DNA from: GCA-2861595 sp035536185
Lineage (GTDB): Bacteria; Actinomycetota; Acidimicrobiia; Acidimicrobiales; GCA-2861595
Reading direction: 5' to 3'
Assembly: GCA_035536185.1 (NCBI GenBank)
Contig: DATLOM010000046.1
Span: 1-28,795, forward strand
Length of the DNA: 28,795 nt
Part shown: positions 22,120 through 28,795 of the stretch, one piece after another
Layout of the letters: every line of letters begins with the position of its first letter
How positions within the stretch are numbered: the stretch's first letter is position 1
The notes under the pieces: model-generated
Databases searched by the model: none
What the model was told of the DNA's origin: nothing
What the model saw: only the letters and a program-made list of their open reading frames with translations
Position numbers and translations under genes: made by a program

Positions 22120-22338
22120 ATGGGTGAGCAGACACAGCCGAACGAGCAGCTGGAGCACTCCGTCTGGGACGGCGCCGGCAACGAGATCAAGGTCGTGACG
22201 ACAACCGACGAGGAGGGTCGCCCCAGCGAGGGCACGGGCAAGACCAGTGAAGAGGCCCTGGACGACGCCAAGACTCCCGACCAGCTTCTTGGCCACGGCT
22301 TCGACACCGACCCGCACACGAGCCCGCACGATCACTGA
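22120..22338 (+). CDS. Small acidic hypothetical protein
   Basis: This 72-residue hydrophilic protein has many Asp, Glu, Thr and His residues and ends in DPHTSPHDH. GAGGAGGA lies five bases before ATG 22120, the strongest ribosome site in the window, which makes a real gene likely. The motif AGNEIKVVTTTDEEGRPSEG suggests short strands and turns. I know no family. It is divergent from lemA and may be expressed under stress if the weak GGGTAG promoter is real. Confidence 0.7.
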   Translation: MGEQTQPNEQLEHSVWDGAGNEIKVVTTTDEEGRPSEGTGKTSEEALDDAKTPDQLLGHGFDTDPHTSPHDH

Positions 22339-22464
22339 GTAAGTAGGTCAGGCAAGGCCTCTCAGGGGGGCAGTAGCGGGGGCCCGCTAGACGCCGCTGA
22401 ATCCGTTTCGTCCCGTCTTCCGGCCCCGGGGCTTCAGGGCGTCTCAGAGGACGCTCCGGTGCTA

Positions 22465-22540
22465 TGGAGCGGACGACGGGATTCGAACCCGCGACCTCAA
22501 CCTTGGCAAGGTTGCGCTCTACCAACTGAGCCACGTCCGC
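22465..22540 (-). tRNA. tRNA-Gly (GCC anticodon)
   Basis: The minus strand begins GCGGACGTGGCTCAGTTGGT and pairs GCGGACG (22540-22534) with CGTCCGC (22475-22469). The anticodon loop has TTGCCAA, giving GCC. The T arm holds GGTTCGAATCC, and CCA is encoded at 22467-22465. It begins 16 bases after the acyltransferase stop, so it may share that transcript. TAACGT on the same strand (22556-22551) could be its own -10 box. Confidence 0.96.
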
Positions 22541-22556
22541 GACTTCCTCGACGTTA

Positions 22557-23984
22557 TCAGCGCCGGCCGGGGCCCTCGATCTCCCCCAGCAGTTCGTTCA
22601 GGGCGGCCTCCATGCCGGCGGTGATGCGGCCGGCGTCCGGTACCGCGTCACGGTCGGCGACCACGCCCACGTGGATGTAGTCCCCGTAGGTCATGACGGT
22701 GATGTTGAGCCCGGCGCCGTCGAGCACCGGGCCGAGGGGGTACAGCTCGAGGACACGGGCGCCGGCGAGGAACAGGGGGGCCTTCGGGCCGGGAACGTTG
22801 GACACGATGAGGTTGAACGCCGGCGCCAGCGCGCCGCCCACCAGGAGCCGGGAGCCGAGGCGGGCCACGGGTACGGCCAGGGCGGGAACGACGAGATCGG
22901 CCCACCCAGCGAGCAGGTCGCGCTGGACCACCCGGTCCTGGGCCCGGGCCTGCGCGATGCCGGCGCTGATGGCACGGAGGCGGTCACCGGCGGCCTCGAC
23001 CCCGCTGGCCAGAGAGACCAGCATCGGGGATATGCGGTTGCCGAGCCCGGCCTGCTCCCTGCCCGCCCGTGCCGACAGGGGGACGAGGGCGACGAGGTCA
23101 CCGTCGGGTTTCTCGTCGTGGTCGGCGAAGTACGAGTCCAGGGCGATCGAGCAGAGGGCGAGCACCACGTCGTTGACCGTGCCACCCAGCGCCGACGTCA
23201 CCTTCTTCACGTCTCCGAGGGCCAGCCTCACCCATGCCACCCGGCGCCAAGGCCCGATGCGCACGTTCAACGACGTCCGCGGCGCCGTGAAGGGCGACGG
23301 GGGCGGAGGGTCTTCGCTCGTCGAGTTGCGGTGGCGCAGGCCGGCGACGGTCGCCAGCGTGCGCTGGACCGCCGCCATCAACCTCTCGGTCCCCGGCAGG
23401 CCGGCCACGGCCGCACCGATCAGCTGGGCCTCGGACACGGTGTCGCCGGTCACGCTGTCGCCAGGCTCTTCGCCTCCTGCCGCCTGCCGTTCCGGCGGCC
23501 GGGGCTCCGCCGACTCGTCCAGGAGCCGCACCAGCAGCTCGGACCCGGAGACGCCGTCGAGGGCGGAGTGATGGGCCTTGATCATCACCGCGGCCAGACC
23601 TCGGGCCAGCCCCTCGATGACGTGCAGCTCCCACAGCGGCCGGCTGCGGTCGAGAGCGCGGCCCATCAGGTCGGCCACCACATCGGCCAGCTCCTGGGGA
23701 CCGCCGGGCCGAGGCACGGCAGCCCGGCGGATGTGAAAGCTGAGGTCGGGGTCCGGCACGTCGGCCCACAGCGGATGGTTGATCCCGAATGGCACCGGCA
23801 CCAGGCGCCGCCGGAACGGCGGGACGGCGGGAAGCCGGTCCCGGACGACATCGCGGACACGATCCGCCGTCCAGCCGCCGCTGACCCCCGCCGGATCGAC
23901 GATGAGCAGAGACGCCACGTGCATGTGGTTGGTGGCGCTCTCGAGGGCTAGGAAGGCGGCGTCGAACCCCGGTAGGCGCTGCAC
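22557..23984 (-). CDS. Wax ester synthase/diacylglycerol acyltransferase (WS/DGAT)
   Basis: The 475-residue protein has the WS/DGAT catalytic motif HHSALDG (138-144, form HHxxxDG), RPLWELHVIEGL before it and NLIVSNVPGP in the C-terminal half. The length matches the family. These enzymes esterify acyl-CoA to long-chain alcohols or diacylglycerol to store lipid, and actinobacteria often have several. GTG 23984 directly follows the glycosylase stop (TAG GTG), so it is translated by coupling, although its role has no obvious link to DNA repair. Start-site strength is poor: no clear ribosome site. Confidence 0.9.
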   Translation of the reverse strand: MQRLPGFDAAFLALESATNHMHVASLLIVDPAGVSGGWTADRVRDVVRDRLPAVPPFRRRLVPVPFGINHPLWADVPDPDLSFHIRRAAVPRPGGPQELADVVADLMGRALDRSRPLWELHVIEGLARGLAAVMIKAHHSALDGVSGSELLVRLLDESAEPRPPERQAAGGEEPGDSVTGDTVSEAQLIGAAVAGLPGTERLMAAVQRTLATVAGLRHRNSTSEDPPPPSPFTAPRTSLNVRIGPWRRVAWVRLALGDVKKVTSALGGTVNDVVLALCSIALDSYFADHDEKPDGDLVALVPLSARAGREQAGLGNRISPMLVSLASGVEAAGDRLRAISAGIAQARAQDRVVQRDLLAGWADLVVPALAVPVARLGSRLLVGGALAPAFNLIVSNVPGPKAPLFLAGARVLELYPLGPVLDGAGLNITVMTYGDYIHVGVVADRDAVPDAGRITAGMEAALNELLGEIEGPGRR

Positions 23985-24866
23985 CTACTTGAGCAGGCGC
24001 GAGAGGCGCCGGTCGGCAAGGAGCTTGCCGCCCGTCTGGCACGTGGGGCAGTACTGCAGCGACTTGGTGGCGAAGGCGACCTCGCGCACGGTCCCGCCGC
24101 ACTCGGGGCAGGGAAGGCCGGCCCGCCCGTGGACGCGCATGCCGCTGCGCTTCTCGTCCTTTAGGCCGGCGGCGGGCAGGCCCACGCTGCGGTCGAGGGC
24201 ATCGCGAAGCACGTGGAGCAACGCGGCATGAAGCCGCTCGACCTCCTCGTCGCTGAGCCGATCGGCGGACTTGAACGGCGACAGGCGGGCCACGTGCAGT
24301 GCCTCGTCCGAGTAGGCGTTGCCCACGCCGGCCAGGACCGACTGCGTGGTCAGCGCGCTCTTGAGCTGGCCGCCGGAGGAGCACAGCAACTCCTTCAGGG
24401 CAGCAGCGTCGAAGCCCGGGTCGAGAGGGTCGGGACCGAGGCGGCTGATGGCCTCCACGTCCTCCGGAGCCCGCGCCACCCACGCGGCCAGCCGCTTCTC
24501 GGTTCCCGCCTCCGTCACGTCGAAGCCCTGCCCGCCGCCGAAGCCCACCCGCAGAGCCAGCGGGCCCTTGCCCGGGCGGGCCACCTTCTCGGGTAGCACC
24601 TCGCTCCAGCGCACCCAGCCACCACGGGCGAGGTGGAGGGCAAGCCAGACCGGGCCGGCGCCGGCGGCCCCGGTGCGGGTCTCCATCAGGAGGAACTTGC
24701 CCTTCCGGCCCCAGCCGGAGACGGTGGCTCCCACGAGACACGACAGCGGCGGGTCGAACGTCTTCAGCGCCGAGAACGAGGCCAGCTCGGCCCGCTCCAC
24801 GGTGGCGCCGGTGCTCTTGGTGTCGAGGAAGCGGACCAGCGCCTCCACCTCGGGCAGCTCAGGCAC
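23985..24866 (-). CDS. Fpg/Nei-family DNA glycosylase-AP lyase
   Basis: The 293-residue protein begins MPELPEVEAL, with Pro2 (Schiff-base nucleophile once the Met is removed) and Glu3. Lys57 lies in GRKGKFLL. The helix-two-turn-helix is around AGVGNAYSDEAL, and the zinc finger has C253, C256, C273 and C276 (CPECGG...YCPTCQ) followed by ADRRLSRLLK. The family excises oxidised bases and cuts the abasic strand. The sequence is closer to the actinobacterial Fpg/Nei branch with LKTFDPPLS than to classical MutM, so no symbol is given. It starts 9 bases after the dut stop and is in the same operon. Confidence 0.93.
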   Translation of the reverse strand: MPELPEVEALVRFLDTKSTGATVERAELASFSALKTFDPPLSCLVGATVSGWGRKGKFLLMETRTGAAGAGPVWLALHLARGGWVRWSEVLPEKVARPGKGPLALRVGFGGGQGFDVTEAGTEKRLAAWVARAPEDVEAISRLGPDPLDPGFDAAALKELLCSSGGQLKSALTTQSVLAGVGNAYSDEALHVARLSPFKSADRLSDEEVERLHAALLHVLRDALDRSVGLPAAGLKDEKRSGMRVHGRAGLPCPECGGTVREVAFATKSLQYCPTCQTGGKLLADRRLSRLLK

Positions 24867-24875
24867 GCGGGCTCC

Positions 24876-25313
24876 TCAAGCTCCCGTGGACCCGAAGCCG
24901 GCCAGGCCCCGCCCACCCTGGGGCAGCTCCTCGCACACGACGAAGTCCGCCTCCTCCACCCTCTGGATGACCAGTTGGGCCACCCGGTCCCCCCGCCGCA
25001 CGTGGTACGGCTGGTGCGGGTCGGTGTTCACGAGCAGCACCTTGATCTCGTCCCGGTAGCCGGCGTCGATCAGCCCCGGCGTGTTGAGGCAGGTGACACC
25101 GTGGCGGAGGGCGAGCCCGCTGCGGGGCTGGACGAAGCCGGCGTAGCCCGCCGGAATGGCAAGGGCGATCCCGGTGGCCACCAGCGCGCGTCCTCCGCCG
25201 GGAGCGAGGGTGTGGTCCTCCCGGGCCGTGAGGTCGGCCCCGGCGTCGCCCGGCCTCGCGTAGGCCGGAGCCGCCAGATCGGGATCGAGGAGCACGATCG
25301 GGACCGCCAGCAT
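24876..25313 (-). CDS. dut: dUTP diphosphatase
   Basis: This 145-residue trimeric-type dUTPase has motif 1 (PGDAGADLTA), motif 2 (PRSGLALRHG), motif 3 (NTPGLIDAGYRDEIKVLLVN), motif 4 (RRGDRVAQLVI) and the Gly-rich C-terminal motif 5 (GGRGLAGFGSTG). It converts dUTP to dUMP and pyrophosphate, limiting uracil in DNA. It is the first gene of the dut, Fpg/Nei, acyltransferase run, so two DNA-damage-prevention genes sit together. ATG 25313 is six bases downstream of TAGGCT, predicting a leaderless mRNA. Confidence 0.96.
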   Translation of the reverse strand: MLAVPIVLLDPDLAAPAYARPGDAGADLTAREDHTLAPGGGRALVATGIALAIPAGYAGFVQPRSGLALRHGVTCLNTPGLIDAGYRDEIKVLLVNTDPHQPYHVRRGDRVAQLVIQRVEEADFVVCEELPQGGRGLAGFGSTGA

Positions 25314-25319
25314 CCCCGC

Positions 25320-25329
25320 AGCCTACGAT
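25320..25329. promoter_or_regulatory. Back-to-back -10 boxes sharing TA (dut / orn)
   Basis: AGCCTACGAT holds minus-strand TAGGCT (25325-25320, six bases before dut ATG 25313) and plus-strand TACGAT (25324-25329, eight bases before orn ATG 25338). The two starts are only 24 bases apart, so both mRNAs should be leaderless and the promoters mutually exclusive. Confidence 0.55.
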
Positions 25330-25337
25330 CCCGAGCG

Positions 25338-25871
25338 ATGGCGCTGGCCTGGATGGATCTCGAGATGACCGGGCTGGACGCCGCCACCTGCGCCATCGTG
25401 GAGATCGCCACCCTCATCACCGACGACGACCTGGAGGTCATCGCCGAGGGGCCCGACCTGGTGGTGTCGTGCGCGCCCGAGCAACTGGCGACCATGGAGG
25501 ACGTGGTCCGCAAGATGCACACCAAGAGTGGCCTGCTTCCTGCCATCGAGTCCTCGACCACGACCCTGGAGGAAGCGGCCAAGGTCACCTTGGACTTCCT
25601 GAAGCAACATGTCGAGGCGCCTCGAACGGTGCCCCTGTGCGGCAACTCCATCGGGACCGACCGGCGCTTCCTCGCCCTTCACATGCCCGAGGTCGACGAG
25701 TGGCTCCACTACCGCTCCATCGACGTGTCCACGGTGAAGGAGCTGTGCCGGCGCTGGTACCCCGCGGAGTTCGGCAAGGCACCCCAGAAGCAGGGCGGCC
25801 ACCGGGCCCTCGACGACATCCGTGAGAGCATCGCGGAGCTCCGCTACTACCGCTCCACTGTGTTCCGCTGA
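25338..25871 (+). CDS. orn: Oligoribonuclease
   Basis: This 177-residue DEDDh 3'-5' exonuclease has MDLEMTGLD (first Asp/Glu pair), the middle CGNSIGTDRRFL motif, and HRALDDIRESIAELRYYR (His and final Asp). It degrades two- to five-nucleotide RNAs and pGpG, closing the cyclic di-GMP breakdown that the HD-GYP protein would start. ATG 25338 fits both the motif position and the -10 box eight bases upstream. Element copy 2 begins at its final codons. Confidence 0.96.
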   Translation: MALAWMDLEMTGLDAATCAIVEIATLITDDDLEVIAEGPDLVVSCAPEQLATMEDVVRKMHTKSGLLPAIESSTTTLEEAAKVTLDFLKQHVEAPRTVPLCGNSIGTDRRFLALHMPEVDEWLHYRSIDVSTVKELCRRWYPAEFGKAPQKQGGHRALDDIRESIAELRYYRSTVFR

Positions 25872-25966
25872 GGGGCCGCCGCAGAACTACTTGCACGAAA
25901 ACAGTGATGAACCCGCAGATGAAGGTCACTGAGAGGATGCAAGTAGTTCTGCGGCGGACCCTGACG
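25866..25966. repeat. 101-bp palindromic interspersed element, copy 2
   Basis: A perfect 20-bp inverted repeat (25876-25895 and 25938-25957, core GCAGAACTACTTGC) encloses 42 bp. The centre read on the minus strand matches copy 1: CAGTGACC, TCATC, GCGGGTT and TGTTTTC are shared in order. The arms start four bases after the orn TGA, the same offset as in copy 1 after the HD-GYP stop. The shared flanks CGCTGAG and CTGACG extend the element to 101 bp. Confidence 0.8.
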
Positions 25967-25978
25967 CTTCGTCGCCGG

Positions 25979-25984
25979 TAGCCT
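25979..25984 (+). promoter_or_regulatory. Candidate -10 box of the membrane protein/hydrolase operon
   Basis: TAGCCT lies nine bases before ATG 25994, just outside palindromic element copy 2. The next genes overlap or closely follow, so it could drive all three. Confidence 0.4.
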
Positions 25985-25993
25985 CGAACGCTC

Positions 25994-26533
25994 ATGGTCG
26001 ACCTGCACGAAGGTGCTTCGGACGCGCCGGCTAGGCGGCGCCGCAAGCCGGGCGGTGGATCCGGGGGAACGGCGGTTCCGCCCCGCGGCAAGCTCGGCGG
26101 CCACTCCGACGTTGCCCCTTTCGTCCTCTTGCTGGCGGCGATGACTCCCCTCGGCGGCGCCCTCTACCGGATCATCGACCTGGTCGGGGTCGACGGGCTC
26201 GTGGCCACCAGGGCGGTGGGACCGAGGCTCCAGCTGCTGGGCAACGCCGTGAACCCGTTGACCGGGCTGCTGCTCGTCGCCAGTGTTCTCGCCGCAGTGA
26301 CCGTGCGTTCGACCCATCTCCGCGTGATCGCCGGGACGGCGGTGGCCATGGCCGGCCTGCTGTTGGCCGTCGCCGTCGCCGTCACCGTGGCGGCCGTGCG
26401 CGACTCCAAGAGCTTCTCGCGGGTCAACGACGCCCACGTCGAGGTGATCAGCTACGAGATCAGCTCGGCCCTGGTGGCGCTGGGGGTCATCTGGCTGGCC
26501 CTCCAGGTGCTCCGCCGCCCCGACGATGCCTGA
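25994..26533 (+). CDS. Four-helix membrane protein of unknown function
   Basis: The 179-residue protein has a basic, Gly-rich N-terminus (RRRRKPGGGSGG) and four predicted transmembrane helices (about 42-62, 86-105, 109-134 and 153-173). A charged loop (RDSKSFSRVNDAHVE) lies between helices 3 and 4. I recognise no family. Its stop overlaps the next gene start by eight bases, indicating translational coupling. Confidence 0.75.
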   Translation: MVDLHEGASDAPARRRRKPGGGSGGTAVPPRGKLGGHSDVAPFVLLLAAMTPLGGALYRIIDLVGVDGLVATRAVGPRLQLLGNAVNPLTGLLLVASVLAAVTVRSTHLRVIAGTAVAMAGLLLAVAVAVTVAAVRDSKSFSRVNDAHVEVISYEISSALVALGVIWLALQVLRRPDDA

Positions 26534-27629
26534 CATGGCCGTATCGAAGCTCCTGGCCCGGGCGGCGAGGGAGATCGAGGAGGGGACCCTTCCGTCCTGC
26601 CAGGTGGCGCTGGCGCGGGACGGCGAGCTGATCGCCTTCGAGGCGTTCGGAGACGCCACCACCGACACCCGCTATTCGGTGTTCTCGGCGACGAAAGCCA
26701 TCGTGGCCGGCGCCGCCTGGTTGCTCATCGGAGAGGGCCTTCTCGACGTGGAGAACCGGGTCGCCGAGTATGTGCCCGAGTTCGCCACCAACGGGAAGGG
26801 GGTCGTGACGGTCGAGCAGCTCATGCTCCACACCGGCGGCTTCCCCCACGCGGCGATGCTGCCGCCGGAATGGTGGACCAGAGAAGGCCGCCTCCGCATG
26901 TTCGCCGAGTGGAAGCTGTCGTTCGAGCCGGGAACGGTCTTCGAGTACCACCCCACGTCGGCCCACTGGGTGCTGGCCGAGATCATCGAGCGGCTGGGCG
27001 GGATGGACTTCAGGGACTTCGTCCAGCAACGCATCACCGATCCGGTCGGCCTGTCCCGGCGGGTGCTCGGGCTCCGTGAGGACGACCAGGACGGCATCGC
27101 TCCAGTCGAGATGCGGGGGGACGTGGCTTCGGGCGACGAGCTGGAGGCGGCCCTCGGAGTACGGGAGCTGGAGGTGGGCGAGGTCACCAATGACGCCCTC
27201 CTGGCCTTCAACCTGCCCGAGGTCCGATCACTGGGGTTGCCAGGGGCAGGCGGTGTGATGAGGGCCGCCGACCTGGCGCTCTTCTACCAGGCCCTCCTCC
27301 ACAACCCGAAAGGGATCTGGGACGACGACGTGCTGCGGGACGCCACCGGCAACGTGCGGAATCTCCTGCCCGACAAGCTCTTCAAGCTGCCCGCCAACCG
27401 CACGCTGGGCCTGACCCAGGCCGGCGACGACGGCTTCGCCTTCCTCCGCGGCTTCGGCTCCAACGTCTCAGGCCGTGCTTTCGGGCACGGCGGCGCCGGC
27501 GGCCAGATCGCCTGGGCCGACCCCGAGAGCGGCCTCTCGTTCTCCTACGTGACCAACGGGATCGACGCCAACGTGATCCGACAGGCCAAGCGGGGCATAG
27601 AGCTCTCCACCCTCGCCGGCGCCTGCTGA
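26526..27629 (+). CDS. Beta-lactamase-fold serine hydrolase
   Basis: This 367-residue protein is a class C-type serine hydrolase with SATK (S54 and K57) as nucleophile and base, Tyr141 in EYHPTS as the YxN/S motif and HGGAGG near residue 320 as the third motif. No signal peptide is visible, which fits cytoplasmic esterase/beta-lactamase-related (EstB or DUF-type) enzymes better than secreted beta-lactamases. The substrate is unknown; antibiotic resistance is not implied. ATG 26526 overlaps the upstream stop; ATG 26535 is an alternative. Confidence 0.88.
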   Translation: MPDMAVSKLLARAAREIEEGTLPSCQVALARDGELIAFEAFGDATTDTRYSVFSATKAIVAGAAWLLIGEGLLDVENRVAEYVPEFATNGKGVVTVEQLMLHTGGFPHAAMLPPEWWTREGRLRMFAEWKLSFEPGTVFEYHPTSAHWVLAEIIERLGGMDFRDFVQQRITDPVGLSRRVLGLREDDQDGIAPVEMRGDVASGDELEAALGVRELEVGEVTNDALLAFNLPEVRSLGLPGAGGVMRAADLALFYQALLHNPKGIWDDDVLRDATGNVRNLLPDKLFKLPANRTLGLTQAGDDGFAFLRGFGSNVSGRAFGHGGAGGQIAWADPESGLSFSYVTNGIDANVIRQAKRGIELSTLAGAC

Positions 27630-27642
27630 AAGGCCCCTTGCC

Positions 27643-28740
27643 GTGGCCGAGGAGAGAGACGACGCCGCCGAGCGCCTCGATCGTTACCGGTCCATGCGCG
27701 ACTTCGGGAGGACGCCCGAACCCAGCGGTGCGGAGGCGGCGGCCGTCGCCGAACCAGCCGGCGGCACCGAAGCCGGCGGCCGGTTCGTGGTGCAGGAACA
27801 CCACGCCACCGCCCTCCATTGGGACCTGCGGCTGGAGCGGGACGGCACGCTCGCCTCGTGGGCCGTGCCCAAGGGGATCCCGCCCGACCCCCGCACCGAC
27901 CACCTGGCCGTCCACACCGAGGACCACCCCCTCATGTACCTCGAGTTCGAGGGCCAGATCCCCGAGGGCGAGTACGGCGCCGGGAAGATGACCGTGTGGG
28001 ACCGGGGCACCTACGACTGCGAGAAGTGGAGCGACCGCGAGGTGATGTTCACCCTCCACGGCGAGCGTGCCCGCGGCCGCCACGTCCTGTTCCGAACCGG
28101 CGAAAAGCAGTGGATGCTGCATCGCATGGACCCGCCGGCGGACCCCACTCGGGAGCCGATGCCCGACTCGGTACCGCCGATCGCGCTACCCGAGGGCTCG
28201 CTGCCCGACGACCAGGAAGCGTGGTCCTTCGAGCCGGCGTGGGGCGGCACCCGTGTCACTGTCGCTTCCGAGGGCGGGCGGATACGGGTCCTCGAAGAGA
28301 AGGGGGCGGAGCTCAGCGACCAGTTCCCCGAGCTCCGGGCGCTGGGCCGGGCTCTCGGCACCGTCGCCGTGGTCCTCGAAGGAGAGGTGATGGTCGCCGG
28401 TGCCGGCGGCCGTCCGGACCCCGAGGCCCTCGGGCACAGGGCCCGGGCGAAGAGCGAGGCCGCCCTCCGGCGCATCGCCGACCGCTCCCCCGCAAGCTTC
28501 CTCGCCGCCGATGTGCTGTGGCTCGAGGGCCACTCCACCACACCCCTGCCCTACCGCCAGCGCCGGGCCCTCCTCGAACGCCTGGAGCTGGAGGGGCCGT
28601 CGTGGCGCCCCGCCCCCTCCCACCCCGGCGACGGAACCGCCCTGCTCGACGCCGCCCGCCTCCAGGGCCTCCCCGGCATCGTCGCCCGCCACCTGGCCGC
28701 CGGCTACGACCCCGACCACCTCCGCTTCATCCCTGCCTGA
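27643..28740 (+). CDS. LigD-type 3'-phosphoesterase fused to a degenerate ATP-ligase domain
   Basis: The 365-residue protein has an N-terminal LigD phosphoesterase domain (about 45-165). All six residues known from Pseudomonas LigD are present in the same spacing: H53, H59, D61, R63, H95 and Y99. The 3'-phosphate/ribonucleotide trimming at break ends should therefore work. From about residue 190 the sequence follows an ATP-dependent ligase adenylation domain, but motif I is EPAWGG (197-202) instead of EPKWDG, so the AMP-accepting Lys is Ala. Motif IV is PGIVAR and the protein ends before the OB domain. It probably is an inactive ligase-like scaffold. GTG 27643 has AAAGG upstream and lies 13 bases after the hydrolase stop. 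Repair by non-homologous end joining is the expected setting, but no Ku gene is in the window. Confidence 0.85.
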   Translation: MAEERDDAAERLDRYRSMRDFGRTPEPSGAEAAAVAEPAGGTEAGGRFVVQEHHATALHWDLRLERDGTLASWAVPKGIPPDPRTDHLAVHTEDHPLMYLEFEGQIPEGEYGAGKMTVWDRGTYDCEKWSDREVMFTLHGERARGRHVLFRTGEKQWMLHRMDPPADPTREPMPDSVPPIALPEGSLPDDQEAWSFEPAWGGTRVTVASEGGRIRVLEEKGAELSDQFPELRALGRALGTVAVVLEGEVMVAGAGGRPDPEALGHRARAKSEAALRRIADRSPASFLAADVLWLEGHSTTPLPYRQRRALLERLELEGPSWRPAPSHPGDGTALLDAARLQGLPGIVARHLAAGYDPDHLRFIPA

Positions 28741-28795
28741 ACCGGCCTGAGCATCCCAAAGCCGGCCCGTTGCGAGTACATAGCGGGCGGAATCG

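Noticed and set aside
23098..24741. 547-residue minus-strand frame across the acyltransferase and glycosylase
   Set aside because: Arg/Ala/Gly-rich shadow. The two overlapped genes have complete family motifs in other frames.
28742..28765. CCGGC/GCCGG hairpin after the last gene
   Set aside because: Only five pairs with a 14-base loop and no T tract; too weak to call a terminator.

Overview
The window reads as chromosomal DNA of a high-GC actinobacterium. GC-rich codons, many GTG starts, long antisense shadow frames and TANNNT -10 boxes close to start codons all fit this. The secreted protein with GYWLVASDGG-type repeats, the iron-containing redox enzyme and the WS/DGAT acyltransferase would suit an Acidimicrobiia-like lineage, but that placement is an inference. 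No phage, insertion sequence with transposase, or CRISPR array is visible.

Layout. 1-256: the end of an unrecognised gene, then tRNA-Cys. 317-3813 (-): a three-gene run with a Lys/Ala/Pro-tailed protein, a small PH-like protein and a secreted repeat + GH99-like glycosidase. 3876-8503 (+): methyltransferase, CAP-domain exoprotein, HD-GYP membrane protein and membrane-anchored dual-specificity phosphatase. 8512-9543 (-): NAD-dependent epimerase. 9576-10303 (+): two overlapping small genes. 10344-13488 (-): MoxR-type AAA ATPase, metallopeptidase-like/VWA protein and an unknown third protein. 13548-18144: zinc-ribbon membrane protein (+), bifunctional PBP (-), small membrane protein (+) and M23 endopeptidase (+). 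17961-22006 (-): lemA, TPM, DUF5130-like, haem-oxygenase-like diiron protein and GT2 in one tight run. 22120-22338 (+): small acidic protein. 22465-22540 (-): tRNA-Gly. 22557-25313 (-): dut, an Fpg/Nei glycosylase and a WS/DGAT acyltransferase. 25338-28740 (+): orn, a membrane protein, a beta-lactamase-fold hydrolase and a LigD-phosphoesterase/degenerate-ligase fusion.

Themes. Cell-envelope and peptidoglycan functions dominate the middle (PBP, M23, CAP, GH99, LemA/TPM). Nucleic-acid hygiene dominates the right end (dut, Fpg/Nei, orn, LigD-PE). Most first genes of transcription units have a TANNNT -10 box only 6-11 nt before the start codon, which predicts leaderless or nearly leaderless mRNAs. 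Three divergent pairs use overlapping back-to-back -10 boxes.

Most notable unexplained items: a 101-bp palindromic element present twice, inverted relative to each other and placed at the identical offset from a stop codon; a palindrome that holds the stop codons of two convergent genes; a LigD 3'-phosphoesterase fused to a ligase domain lacking the nucleotidyl-acceptor lysine; an AAA/VWA operon in which the usual HExxH reads HHAGH; and the LemA-TPM-DUF5130-diiron-GT2 run.
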